From positions 1 through 35,320 of the forward strand of contig CAMCYJ010000028.1 in NCBI GenBank assembly GCA_945883815.1: a stretch of DNA of 35,320 bases, written 5' to 3'. The DNA is from Akkermansia muciniphila (lineage in GTDB: Bacteria; Verrucomicrobiota; Verrucomicrobiia; Limisphaerales; UBA9464). A program made the position numbers and the translations under genes. Position 1 is the stretch's first letter, and each line of letters opens with the position of its first letter. Below are positions 22,964-31,873 of this stretch, one piece after another. Under the pieces are notes generated by a model. That model saw nothing but the letters and a program-made list of their open reading frames with translations. It was not told where the DNA came from and ran no database searches.

Positions 22964-24624
22964 GCGTTTTCTTCCAGGGATGAAAGTTCAAAGGCCTCGA
23001 CGGGCTTCGAGAATCCCTTGGCCTCGATGGGCGCAAGCGCGGAAAACCGGGCGTGGCGTCCCACGGCGGCGCGGGTGCCGGAATCTACCCACACCCGCAT
23101 GGGCGGGGCCTTGGAGCACAGGCGCGAGGCGAGATTCACCCGCTCGCCGAGCACGGTGTAGTCGAGTCGTCGCACGCTGCCCATGCAGCCGGCGACCACC
23201 CTGCCGTAGGCGCAACCCACGCCGATCCGGATGGGCTCAGCCGAGCCCTCGTTGGCGCGTGCCCGGGCTTCGACCATGGCCAGGGCACATCGGGCCATGC
23301 GGACCGCATCGTCGATGCCGGTTTTCGGTGCGCCGAAGGTCACCATGATCAGGTCGCCGACGAACTTGTCGACCGTTCCCCCGTGCGCATAGGCCACGTC
23401 GGTGAGCAGTGTCATGTGGGCGTTGAGCAGGGCGATCACATCGCGGGGTTCCTTGCCCTCAGTGAGCGAGGTGAAACCCCGAATGTCGCAGAAGAGCACG
23501 CCCACATCCTGCTCGGATCCGCCCAGGTCCAGCCGGCCGGCCACCAGTTCTGCGGCGACCTCTGGGTCGGTCACTGCGTCGAGTACGCGCCGGAACCGTT
23601 CGCGCTGTGCGAGTCCCTCGGCCATGGCATTGAAGCGGTCGCCCAAACGGGAGAGTTCGTCCCGGCCCGACCCGTTCACCCGGACGGCGAAGTCGCCAGC
23701 CGCGATGCGCTCGGCCGCGGTCGACAGCGCTGCCACGGGCCGCGAGAGCCCCCGGCCCAATAGAGCCGCCGAGGCCACGCCGACCCCAAGGGCGAGGGTG
23801 GCGGCACCGGCGCCCGTGGCCAGGAGTCGCCGTTCGGCCGTCCGCATGGGGCCGAGCGAGGCGATCACCACCAGGGCACCGCCACCCGTGCTGAACGGTC
23901 GCTGCACGGCGAGGCTGGGCGACTCGGGGTCATCGACTCTCACCTCGGGATCCCCGCGTGTGATCCCTGCAGCCACCTGCTCCCGGGCAGCCTTGGGCAG
24001 TGAGCCGCCATGAAGGACGCCTTCGATCGCCAGACCCGCCTCCAGCACTGTCCCGTCAGGCAGCCTCAGGGGCTCCGGAAACCGCACAGGGCGAAGCAGT
24101 GCCAGCGCCCCTACGACGGTGTCTTCGGAACGGTCCACGATGGCCGCAGTGAGGATCTCCACGGGGCGACCTCCAGCTGCCGTGCGCGCCACGCGGGAGA
24201 CTTCGCCCGAGCGCGTCACGGTCCGTGCGATCGCCGCTGCGGCATCGCCGGCCGCTGGGGTGATTCCGTGAGAACGGGCTAGTTCGGCACCGTCCGAGAC
24301 GAACACGAAGCCCGCCCCTTCGCCTGCTTGCTCGAGTGCCGTCCTCAACTCGTCGGCCGCGGTCTGGAGCATGTCTTCGCGGTCGCCGGACAGCAACGTG
24401 GCGACCAGGCGTGGCGAGCGCACAAGCCGTTCGGTTTCCGCCAAGGCCCGTGCGGAAGCCTCCAACTGGGACTGAGCCACCGCATCGATCCGCGCCTCGA
24501 GGGACCCGCGCAGTGCATCGAGGTAAGCTTGTCGGACCCGTGTCCCGCTGGCTCCCATCACCACGGCCATCTCCAACAGCACGGCGCCGCAAATCGCGAT
24601 CGAGATCCGGCTCGCGAAGGTCAC
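22960..24624 (-). CDS. Membrane-bound class III adenylate cyclase with HAMP domain
   Basis: A 554-residue sensor cyclase. Membrane helix 1 (ISIAICGAVLLEMAVVMGA) is followed by a periplasmic sensor region (about 26-265), membrane helix 2 (about 266-290), a HAMP linker (LSRPVAALSTAAERIAAGDF), and a class III cyclase domain from about 372. The domain has metal-binding FCDIRGFTSL, DKFVGD with the adenine-specifying Lys and the second metal Asp, and DYTVLGERVNLASRL with the partner Asp and the transition-state Asn and Arg. These favour ATP, so cAMP is the likely product. The start is the GTG at 24624, which overlaps the stop of the upstream gene (GTGA); a longer frame would run into that gene. It sits between a copper-type protein and a porin in one operon, which suggests that it senses a periplasmic signal. 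Confidence 0.88.
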   Translation of the reverse strand: MTFASRISIAICGAVLLEMAVVMGASGTRVRQAYLDALRGSLEARIDAVAQSQLEASARALAETERLVRSPRLVATLLSGDREDMLQTAADELRTALEQAGEGAGFVFVSDGAELARSHGITPAAGDAAAAIARTVTRSGEVSRVARTAAGGRPVEILTAAIVDRSEDTVVGALALLRPVRFPEPLRLPDGTVLEAGLAIEGVLHGGSLPKAAREQVAAGITRGDPEVRVDDPESPSLAVQRPFSTGGGALVVIASLGPMRTAERRLLATGAGAATLALGVGVASAALLGRGLSRPVAALSTAAERIAAGDFAVRVNGSGRDELSRLGDRFNAMAEGLAQRERFRRVLDAVTDPEVAAELVAGRLDLGGSEQDVGVLFCDIRGFTSLTEGKEPRDVIALLNAHMTLLTDVAYAHGGTVDKFVGDLIMVTFGAPKTGIDDAVRMARCALAMVEARARANEGSAEPIRIGVGCAYGRVVAGCMGSVRRLDYTVLGERVNLASRLCSKAPPMRVWVDSGTRAAVGRHARFSALAPIEAKGFSKPVEAFELSSLEENA

Positions 24625-25331
24625 TTCGTCGGCTCCTGCGCGAGGTTCGACCAGTCCACCTCGAGCGTCTGACCAGGCGCGAGGTTCACTTCGTGTGTCA
24701 CGGTCTGCTTCGGAGAGAGCCAGATGCTCACGACATGTCGGCCCGGGACGATGCCCTCGATGCTGAAGCGCCCCTCTGTGTCCGTGACCGCGAACCATGG
24801 CGTATCGACCACTATTAGGTTGGCCCGCATGTGCTCGTGCACCTCGCAGAAGAGCTGCACCAGGCCGGGCGAGTCCATCACCACGGCGGCGGGTTCCTCG
24901 CCCTTGCGGAAGCGCCCGAGGTCGAACCGACGGGGCGGCGACTTGCTGAAGACGCTGTGGTAGAGTTGATCCTCATTGGGGAACACCACCGGTGTCCCCG
25001 ATCTCACCACGGCAAGTGCCGGACGAAACTGGTAGCCGTTTTGCTGGATTCGGAGCGGGGTGGTCGTCGCCGGGTTGGTCGGGGAAGCACCAGAGCCCAC
25101 CCATACGGCGCTCCTTGGAGGCTCGGGTTTGTCGACCTTGAAGGCCGGTGGCGGCCCGTACTCCTTGATCGCAGAGGGGATCTTCTTGCGCAGCACTGGG
25201 ACCATCCCAGTGATCCGAGCTGTGCCCGTCTTGGGCGCTTCGACGCCGTCTGCGGCCGATGCTGGAGACAGCAGCATCACCATAGCCCAAGCCAAGACCA
25301 GCGCCCTGCGGACCTTCCCGTTGGGATTCAT
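24621..25331 (-). CDS. Exported cupredoxin-like protein with carboxypeptidase-regulatory-like C-terminus
   Basis: A 236-residue periplasmic protein with a signal peptide ending near residue 27 (SPASA-AD). A cupredoxin-type fold spans about 95-175: TPVVFPNEDQLYHSVFS gives His125, and LFCEVHEHM gives Cys162, His165 and Met168, a full set of type 1 copper ligands (His-Cys-His-Met). The C-terminal part (WFAVTDTEGRFSIEGIVPGR) is a carboxypeptidase-regulatory-like beta-sandwich. Such proteins are often annotated as methylamine-utilisation or plastocyanin-like. The ATG at 25331 is chosen because it starts the signal peptide; a longer upstream frame is unrelated. It is the first gene of the operon with the cyclase and porin, overlapping the cyclase start by four bases. 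It could deliver copper or redox status to the cyclase sensor domain (inference). Confidence 0.82.
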   Translation of the reverse strand: MNPNGKVRRALVLAWAMVMLLSPASAADGVEAPKTGTARITGMVPVLRKKIPSAIKEYGPPPAFKVDKPEPPRSAVWVGSGASPTNPATTTPLRIQQNGYQFRPALAVVRSGTPVVFPNEDQLYHSVFSKSPPRRFDLGRFRKGEEPAAVVMDSPGLVQLFCEVHEHMRANLIVVDTPWFAVTDTEGRFSIEGIVPGRHVVSIWLSPKQTVTHEVNLAPGQTLEVDWSNLAQEPTK

Positions 25332-25626
25332 GGGTTTTCGGAAAATCCCCGTGGATCGTAGCCGTTCGGGGTGGGTCGTTGGGGTTTCATGGGTGGCTGA
25401 AGGAATCAGGTTTTGCCACTCCATCGGTTTGGCAAGTCCAATCAGGATGGTCGAACAGCCGAACCGCCCATCGGGACGGACGGTTGGGTGGACAGCGGTT
25501 GTGGCGTGCAGAATGCCGGGGACGCGGCCCATTCGGCCGAGGATGGTTTTTCCGGGTCGATCTTCGCATCCTTGAGCCGGACCGCGGGACTGTGTCTTGG
25601 TTCAGGTCGGCGTGTTTGGAGTCGGA

Positions 25627-28600
25627 TCATCTGAAGATCCTCAATGGAGGGTCGTGGTGGATGACGTTGCCCTTCCCATCGTCAACGATGACGCTGTATT
25701 TATACTCGTCTTGGTCCGCCGCATCCCGCGGGATCCGGATGTTGATCTCCCGGCCTCTTCCGATGACTTCGACGTCGAACAGGATCTTCGATCTCCGGAC
25801 TCGGACCGCATCCAGGGTCACCGTCAGTTGACCGAATTTGCTGAGGAAATTCACGATGCCTCCCGCGAGGACCCGGATCTCCCCGTCCGGCGAGAGCTTG
25901 CCGTTGATGGTGTAGGTGATGGCCTTGGAGGCATCCACGCCCACGAGGACATCGACTTTGGGCAGGGGGGTCGGCTTGGATTTCGGGTCGATCGGGTTGA
26001 CCGTTCGGGTACGCCACAGACGAGTCGGCTCGTCCGCCGGAATCGGCAACACCACCGTCACCGGCTTGGTCTCGCCTTGGCCCGTGACTTCCTGACCTGT
26101 CGGCCTCCAGTCGGCATGGGGCAGCAGCGACTCGAGGACCATCCGCATGCCCACGGGCGCACGGACTCCGAGGGTCAGTTGCGTCGGATTGCTCAGGCTC
26201 ACCTCCAGCGCGGGCCGGTCCAGAACGGCCACGACAACCTCGGCCGATGCGGAATCGGCGACCCCGTTGTTCACCCAGAAGGTGAAGCGGTCGGTTCCGC
26301 GGAAACCGGCGTTGGGGGAGTAAGTCACTCGGTTGCCCGAGATCGGCCCCAGCTTGCCGTTGGTCGGTTGGGCCAGAATCGAATAGCTCAGCGTCTTGCC
26401 CGAGGGATCGCTGCCGGAAAGCACCACCTCGAGGTTCGTGTCGGTCGCCGTGGAGACAGTGGCTCCGTTGGCTACCGGTATCGACCCCTCGAGGGTCTGG
26501 AAAGTGCGCACCGGGCTGTACCGCGTTCCGGCCAGGTTGGTCGCATAGGCCCGGAACCGGTATTGCGTGCCGGGTTTCAACCCGGTGGTGGTCACGGAAA
26601 ACGGGCCGACGCCGCCGGTGATGGGCACGCGGGCCACGTCGGCGCCGCCCAGGACGAGTTCGCCCGGGGTGCCCGCCGGTAAGATCAGGAATCCCCGCTC
26701 GAGAATTTTCAGGGTGCCGTCGGAAACAACCTCGCCTCCGAGGACGGCCGACGTCGGCGTGATGGATTCTGAGGAGGTTGCTTCCGACATGGTCGGGGAC
26801 TGTGCGGCGGGAGCGTCATCGTTGGCGATGGTGCCCACCACGGGCGTCGCGGTACCGATGGCGTAGTTGTTTCCGGGGGTGAGGAAGAGGGCCACGGTCT
26901 CGTCGGGTTCGACGTCGGTGTCCGCGACCGGGTCGATGACAACCGTTGCGCTGGAAGACCCGGCGGCGAAGAGGACGGTTCGGAAGGTGACTCCGGCGCC
27001 GGGCAATCCAGTAAAGTCGACAGCTTCGGTGGCCATGCCATCGAAGCCGAAGGGTACGCTCAATGGAGCCGCGGTGCTGCCGGTGCGGGTGAAGGTGAAG
27101 ATGAGGTTGGCCGGGCCATCCTCGGGCACGGAAGCCGGGGAGACGGCCAGGGTGATCACCGGTAGGGCGAGGGTGTCGTCGTTGGTGATGGTGCCGGTGG
27201 CGGAGGCGAAGGTGTTGCCAACGGGCGAGGGATTGGGGTTGCCAACGATGTAGGTGGTGCCTGGCGGCAGGGTGAGGACGACGGTTTCATCGGCTTCGAC
27301 ATTGGTGTCGGCGGTGGGGTTGGCGATGACCGTGGCGGTGGCCGATCCGGCGGGGAAGGTAACGGTGGCGGTGGTGCCGGTGACCCCGGACACGTCGCCA
27401 GAGAGGACGTAGTCGCCACCGGTGAGGAAGAAGGGACCGCTAAGAAAAGCGGTGCCACCGATATTGACCAGCAAGTTGAGGGCGCTGGCGGTGCTGCCGG
27501 TGCGGGTGAAGGTGAAGAAGAGGTTGGCCGGGCCATCCTCGGGCACGGAAGCCGGGGAGACGGCCAGGGTGATCACCGGTAGCGGATCATCGTTGTTGGT
27601 GTTGGAGACTTGGACATCGGAGGCGTTGAGGCCGTTGTAGCCCGGGTCGGTGGAGACGGCCGGCGCGGTGACGATGGCGTAGGCTTGGCCGCCGTCGGCG
27701 ATGGGGTCATCGACGCCGGTGACGGTGACGGTTTGCGGAACGTTCCAAGTGGCAGGCGTGAACAGGAGGGCAGCCGGTGAGGCCAAGCCCTCGGTGGTCC
27801 GGCTGGAGGCCAGGCCGACAGAGACGTTGGCGGTGGGCTGGGAAGTGAGCACCACGGTGAAGGTGGCGGAACCGCCGGCCTCGGTGGTGGTCAGGCCGCT
27901 GGTGGGCGTGACGGTGAATCCGGATTGGTCATCGTTCGATAGTGTGCCGATGACAGGTCCAGTGGTCCCGACGAGGTAACGGACGCTTTCCAGCAGAGTG
28001 AGGGAGACGGTCTCCGACGTTTCCTCGATCGCGTCGGTGGCGGGGTCCACGGTGAGGCTTGCTGACGCGTTGCCGGCGTTGATGGTGACCGTCCGGGAGG
28101 CTCCGGTCCCGGGAAGGCCGGTGTAGTCGGTGCCTTCCGTAGCGGTGCCGCCAACCGAGTAGGTGACGACCAACGGTCTGGACGCGCTCCCGGTGCGGGT
28201 GAAGGTGAAGACGAGGTTGGCTGGGCCGTCTTCGGGGACGGAAGCCTGGGTCACCGACAGCGTCACCGTGGGCGCAGCGGGATCCACAGCCCACAACTCC
28301 GCTCCATTGGTGCCATCTTCGGCGATGAAGACGAGGCTGTCGCCCCACGGCGTCAGTTGTTCAGGCCGGGAACTGCCCGATCCCGGCCAGATGTCCGTCA
28401 CCGGGACGGTGCCTGCGGCGGTGCCATCGGACTTCCAGAGTTCTCCATTGATGCCATATCCGTGCACGTCGGCGCCCCAAAAGAAGAGGTTGTTCCCGAA
28501 ACCCTTCAATGAGCCCACGGTGTGCCACCATCCGATGCCCTCGCCTGAACCATCGTCCATAGGCCATACCTGAGACGTGCCGGCGGCGGTGCCATCGGTT

Positions 28601-30246
28601 TTCCAGAGCTCGACTCCGCGGACAAAGAACAACGTGGTGCCGACCGCCGTCAGTTCGTTGATCGAACTTCCTGCGGGTCCCGAGGTGATGTCCGCCACCC
28701 GGACCGTGCCGGCGGTGGTTCCGTCCGATTTCCAAAGCTCCGACCCGCTGCTCCCATCGTCGGCGGTGAAGTAGATGGTGTTGCCGATCGCGGAAAAGCC
28801 CGCCCAGAAACTCCCGATACCCGCAGGGGATCCGGGGTTGATATCCTTGACCAGCAGGGTGCCCCCCGGCGAGCCGTCCGAGGTCCATAGCTTGGAGCCC
28901 TCCAGCCAGAAGAAGCGGTTGCCGACGCCGATTTGCCGATCATCCGAAATATAGTCGATGGATGTTTTTAGGAGGACCGGGCCGGGACTCGTCCCGTCCC
29001 ATTTCCAGAGGCCGTTGACACCGCTGGCGGTCCATCCTCGGAAGAAAAGGGAATCGCCCACGGCGAATTGCTCGCTCCCGGATGCCGTAGCGAGTTCTCC
29101 CAGTACCATGGGCACCGTGCCGGATTCGGTGCCGTCACTGCGCCAGAGGCGGTTTTCTGCGACCTCCTGGTCGAGCACGCCGTCCCCGTTCGAATCCACG
29201 AGCCGGACGATGGGAGCCGTAAAGAATAGGTTTCCCCCCGCCGCGATCAGACCAGAGGGAGCCGGCGTCCCCCCGAATCCGGGATCGAGCCGATTTGGCA
29301 GGAAATCCCGGAACAGGGTCGCGTTGGAGCCGTCGTGCCGCCAAAGATTCCACCCACGGGAGTCATAGCCCATGAAGAACACCGAATCACCCAGCCTCGG
29401 CAGCGGAGTCCTGATGTCCGAGCTCGGAACCTGCAAGGAGATCGCGCCCGCGGTCGGAGTGGCGCCAAGTTGCCGGATTCCCGTCCGGTAGTTGACGATG
29501 CCATCGGTCCAACAAAGTTCCTTCTCTCCGACTCCCGAGCCGCCGATATTTCCGCTGGCGTGTGCCAGAAAGAACAGCCGGTCGCCCGCCGGGGTCAGCC
29601 AGCCGGGTTGGTAACCACTGAGGGGTGAGCCTCTGCTGGGAGCGGATCCCGGCAGGGTCTCGATCATCCGGAGCGAAGTGGGATTGCGCCAGGGATCGTC
29701 ATTCAGGATCCGTCCGAAGGCGCTGGCTTGGGGAGTTTTGATGCGGTAGTCCGATCCCGTTGCGAGCCTCACCACGATGGTTTCGCCTGGCTCCGGTTCG
29801 GAGTCGGCGACGGGGGTCAGGGCTAGCACGCGGTCAAATTCTCCGATCTCGAATCGGATCGTGCGGACCGCAGGCGCTGTCGCCAGACCGGTGTAGTCGA
29901 TGCCCGGCGTGGCGGTGCCGCCGACGGTGTAGGCGACCTCCAGGGGCCCCGATGTGGACCCGGTGCGGGAGAAGGCGATATTCACCACCTGACCGGAGTC
30001 CTCGTTGACCGACGCCGACACGGAGACGCCGACCTCCGGCAGGTTTTCCTGCCCCGCCGTCAGGCGGATCGATCCCGTGCTGGAGGGCGTGACCTGGTCG
30101 GTATCGGCCCCGAGGAGCGGGCCGATGGCTACGACACCGGCGAGGCTCAGTCCGGCCAGAACCCTGGCGAGGGTCAGGATGGCCTGGTCCAGAGGCGTTG
30201 AGCGCAACGGAGAGGATACGAGGGATGATGTGACGTTCGTTCTCAT
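25627..30246 (-). CDS. Giant exported Calx-beta / ELWxxDGT repeat protein
   Basis: Protein of 1539 residues. An N-terminal hydrophobic segment (LAGLSLAGVVAIGPLLGAD) serves as signal or anchor. A Calx-beta module follows (about 65-165), then about eight repeats of the LWKSDGT.AGT..V.DI type, which fit a beta-propeller. Three more Calx-beta modules follow (each opening V..ASVPEDGPANL.FTFTR), with another beta-sandwich inserted after the first of them (TEAGGSATFTVVLTS). Then come an FN3-like module (GLKPGTQYRFRAYATN), a cadherin/Big-type module (LAQPTNGKLGPISGNRVTYS) and a C-terminal beta domain. The ATG at 30246 is preferred over a longer frame. Calx-beta modules bind Ca2+, so this is probably a Ca2+-stabilised surface or matrix protein. 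Its neighbour on the other side is xerC, divergently transcribed. Confidence 0.85.
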   Translation of the reverse strand: MRTNVTSSLVSSPLRSTPLDQAILTLARVLAGLSLAGVVAIGPLLGADTDQVTPSSTGSIRLTAGQENLPEVGVSVSASVNEDSGQVVNIAFSRTGSTSGPLEVAYTVGGTATPGIDYTGLATAPAVRTIRFEIGEFDRVLALTPVADSEPEPGETIVVRLATGSDYRIKTPQASAFGRILNDDPWRNPTSLRMIETLPGSAPSRGSPLSGYQPGWLTPAGDRLFFLAHASGNIGGSGVGEKELCWTDGIVNYRTGIRQLGATPTAGAISLQVPSSDIRTPLPRLGDSVFFMGYDSRGWNLWRHDGSNATLFRDFLPNRLDPGFGGTPAPSGLIAAGGNLFFTAPIVRLVDSNGDGVLDQEVAENRLWRSDGTESGTVPMVLGELATASGSEQFAVGDSLFFRGWTASGVNGLWKWDGTSPGPVLLKTSIDYISDDRQIGVGNRFFWLEGSKLWTSDGSPGGTLLVKDINPGSPAGIGSFWAGFSAIGNTIYFTADDGSSGSELWKSDGTTAGTVRVADITSGPAGSSINELTAVGTTLFFVRGVELWKTDGTAAGTSQVWPMDDGSGEGIGWWHTVGSLKGFGNNLFFWGADVHGYGINGELWKSDGTAAGTVPVTDIWPGSGSSRPEQLTPWGDSLVFIAEDGTNGAELWAVDPAAPTVTLSVTQASVPEDGPANLVFTFTRTGSASRPLVVTYSVGGTATEGTDYTGLPGTGASRTVTINAGNASASLTVDPATDAIEETSETVSLTLLESVRYLVGTTGPVIGTLSNDDQSGFTVTPTSGLTTTEAGGSATFTVVLTSQPTANVSVGLASSRTTEGLASPAALLFTPATWNVPQTVTVTGVDDPIADGGQAYAIVTAPAVSTDPGYNGLNASDVQVSNTNNDDPLPVITLAVSPASVPEDGPANLFFTFTRTGSTASALNLLVNIGGTAFLSGPFFLTGGDYVLSGDVSGVTGTTATVTFPAGSATATVIANPTADTNVEADETVVLTLPPGTTYIVGNPNPSPVGNTFASATGTITNDDTLALPVITLAVSPASVPEDGPANLIFTFTRTGSTAAPLSVPFGFDGMATEAVDFTGLPGAGVTFRTVLFAAGSSSATVVIDPVADTDVEPDETVALFLTPGNNYAIGTATPVVGTIANDDAPAAQSPTMSEATSSESITPTSAVLGGEVVSDGTLKILERGFLILPAGTPGELVLGGADVARVPITGGVGPFSVTTTGLKPGTQYRFRAYATNLAGTRYSPVRTFQTLEGSIPVANGATVSTATDTNLEVVLSGSDPSGKTLSYSILAQPTNGKLGPISGNRVTYSPNAGFRGTDRFTFWVNNGVADSASAEVVVAVLDRPALEVSLSNPTQLTLGVRAPVGMRMVLESLLPHADWRPTGQEVTGQGETKPVTVVLPIPADEPTRLWRTRTVNPIDPKSKPTPLPKVDVLVGVDASKAITYTINGKLSPDGEIRVLAGGIVNFLSKFGQLTVTLDAVRVRRSKILFDVEVIGRGREINIRIPRDAADQDEYKYSVIVDDGKGNVIHHDPPLRIFR
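27071..27165 (-). repeat. 95-bp intragenic repeat, copy 1
   Basis: Nearly identical to 27488-27582: the only difference seen is GATGAGG versus GAAGAGG. It encodes the opening of a Calx-beta module (..ASVPEDGPANL.FTFTRTGST). A third, more diverged relative lies near 28180-28270. The near-identity points to recent duplication or gene conversion. Confidence 0.9.
27488..27582 (-). repeat. 95-bp intragenic repeat, copy 2
   Basis: Second copy of the repeat at 27071-27165, about 417 bp away and in the same reading frame, encoding the start of the preceding Calx-beta module. Confidence 0.9.
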
Positions 30247-30800
30247 GGGAGAATCATCGCGAGTAGGGCCGGAGGTTTGTCGCCGAATCCAAACCTCGCC
30301 TGAGGTGCTTGGTTCGATTTGATTAGGGATTTTTATAACTAAAAATTTGTATTTGGAAGGATCAAAACGGAGGTCTTGGAGTTGCTGGATGACTGGCCTC
30401 AACCCATGCGCCGTCTCGCATGATTCGGGGTGAAACTGCGGTTCGTCGTCGCCACGGGACCTCGGCGACTCGGGGTGACGCCCCGCGCTGCCGGTGAGTG
30501 GTCTGCTTCCACTCCAGGACTCACCCAGCTCGGTGATTGTTTCGACGCAGAACGCCCGGTAAGGGCACCGGGCCTGCGGCTTGCCATCCGACCTACGGGG
30601 TCACCGTGTAGGCCGGGTCCCCCGACCCGGCGTTCCACCGACGCATTCCGTCCTCGCGAGCCTCTCGCTGGATCCCGACGAAAATCTCAAGCTCCCCCGA
30701 CTTGCTCCCCAGCATCACCCTGCACAGCCCACCGACTCATCCTCGGTTAAGGTATCTTTTTGGCGTTTCGGAATCCGGGAAAAAATTTTAGCCTTGCAGC
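30247..30800. other. Intergenic region between divergent surface-protein gene and xerC
   Basis: About 550 bp. The part near 30310-30370 is A/T-rich and probably holds the promoter of the giant protein gene. The middle is GC-rich with a short perfect hairpin (30612-30631, listed separately). The last 40 bp before xerC are again A/T-rich. Short open frames here carry no recognisable domain. Confidence 0.5.
30612..30631. repeat. REP-like GC palindrome
   Basis: A perfect 8-bp stem GCCGGGTC/GACCCGGC around a CCCC loop. Such GCCGGGTC palindromes look like dispersed REP/BIME-type elements, which RAYT transposases mobilise; a RAYT remnant is present at 17221-17427. Only one copy was noticed in this window. 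Confidence 0.5.
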
Positions 30801-31751
30801 GTGGCGGAGATTTCTCCATTAGATTCATTATCATCGGGCTTTTTGGCCGATTTGGGGGCGGTGCGGGTCGCCTCCGAATACACGGTCCGCAATTACCGCC
30901 AGGCGCTGGAAGAATTCATCCAGTGGCATCGAGGCATCGCTGGCGGGGCGGATCCGGAGTGGCCGCGACTGACCCGGGATCATTTCCGGCAATACTTGCG
31001 ATGGCTGGGGCGACAGCAGTTGGGCCGCGCTTCGGTCCGCCTCCGATTGAGTGCGTTGCGGAACTTTTATCGCTACTTGCTGCGTCGAAAGGAGGTCAGC
31101 GAGCAACCGGTTCGCGGTCTTCGCGTTCCCAAGGAGGAACGGCGGTTGCCCCGGTTTCTTCCGATTTCCGACATGGAACGACTGTTGCAGGCTCCGCTCG
31201 AGGAACTTCGGCGGTTGCGATTGGCCGCCGCGGACGGTCCGGCGCCGGATCCGGTCGAATGCTTGCGGGATGCGGCGGTCCTGGAATTGATTTACTCATC
31301 AGGCCTCCGGATCAGCGAGGTTTGTGCGTTGCGCAACGAACAAGTGGACCTGGTCGCTCGCACCCTTCAGGTGGTCGGCAAGGGGCGCAAGGAGCGGGTG
31401 GTTCCTTTTGGTGAACCCGCCCTAAAAGCCCTGGAGGCCTACTGGGGTGCTTCGAATGCGGGCCAAAAGCCGTCGGATCCGGTCTTTCAGGGGCGGGGCG
31501 GGGTAGCGCTCAGCCCGGTGCAGATCCAGAGTCGCCTGAAGCGATATCTGGCGTTGGCCGGATTGGATCCCGCGCTGACTCCCCACAAGTTGCGCCACAG
31601 TTTCGCCACCCACCTCCTCGAAGACGGGGCTGACTTGCGGGCCGTTCAGGAGTTGCTCGGGCACAAGAACCTCAAGACCACCGAAGTGTATACCCATGTC
31701 ACAGTGGAGCGTTTGAAAGCGGTTTACGCCGCCGCGCATCCCCGGGCCTGA
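30801..31751 (+). CDS. xerC: Tyrosine recombinase XerC/XerD
   Basis: A 316-residue site-specific recombinase that resolves chromosome dimers at dif during cell division. The N-terminal SAM-like core-binding domain (about 10-95) is followed by the catalytic domain with all active-site residues: Arg170 (SGLRISEV), Lys194 (VGKGRKER), His262 and Arg265 (HKLRHSFATHLL), His288 (LGHKN) and nucleophile Tyr297 (TTEVYTHV). The start is a GTG at 30801, giving VAEISPLDSLSSGFLADLGA; no good ribosome-binding site is visible. The housekeeping setting and standard length argue against a phage or integron integrase. XerC and XerD cannot be separated with certainty by eye. clpC follows after about 120 bp. Confidence 0.88.
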   Translation: MAEISPLDSLSSGFLADLGAVRVASEYTVRNYRQALEEFIQWHRGIAGGADPEWPRLTRDHFRQYLRWLGRQQLGRASVRLRLSALRNFYRYLLRRKEVSEQPVRGLRVPKEERRLPRFLPISDMERLLQAPLEELRRLRLAAADGPAPDPVECLRDAAVLELIYSSGLRISEVCALRNEQVDLVARTLQVVGKGRKERVVPFGEPALKALEAYWGASNAGQKPSDPVFQGRGGVALSPVQIQSRLKRYLALAGLDPALTPHKLRHSFATHLLEDGADLRAVQELLGHKNLKTTEVYTHVTVERLKAVYAAAHPRA

Positions 31752-31873
31752 TGTCGCAAAGCGGGAAAGGGCTCCGAAAACACCGACTCCTCCTGAAGAA
31801 CTTTTGACGGACTTGGCTTCGGTGACCAGATTAGGTGAGTCCGGTGCATCACGGCTCCGGTACATTTGAGAAC

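Noticed and set aside
25332..25626. A possible gene between the cupredoxin and the Calx-beta protein
   Set aside because: The roughly 295 bp contain only short frames without domain signal; it is more likely the promoter region of the three-gene operon.
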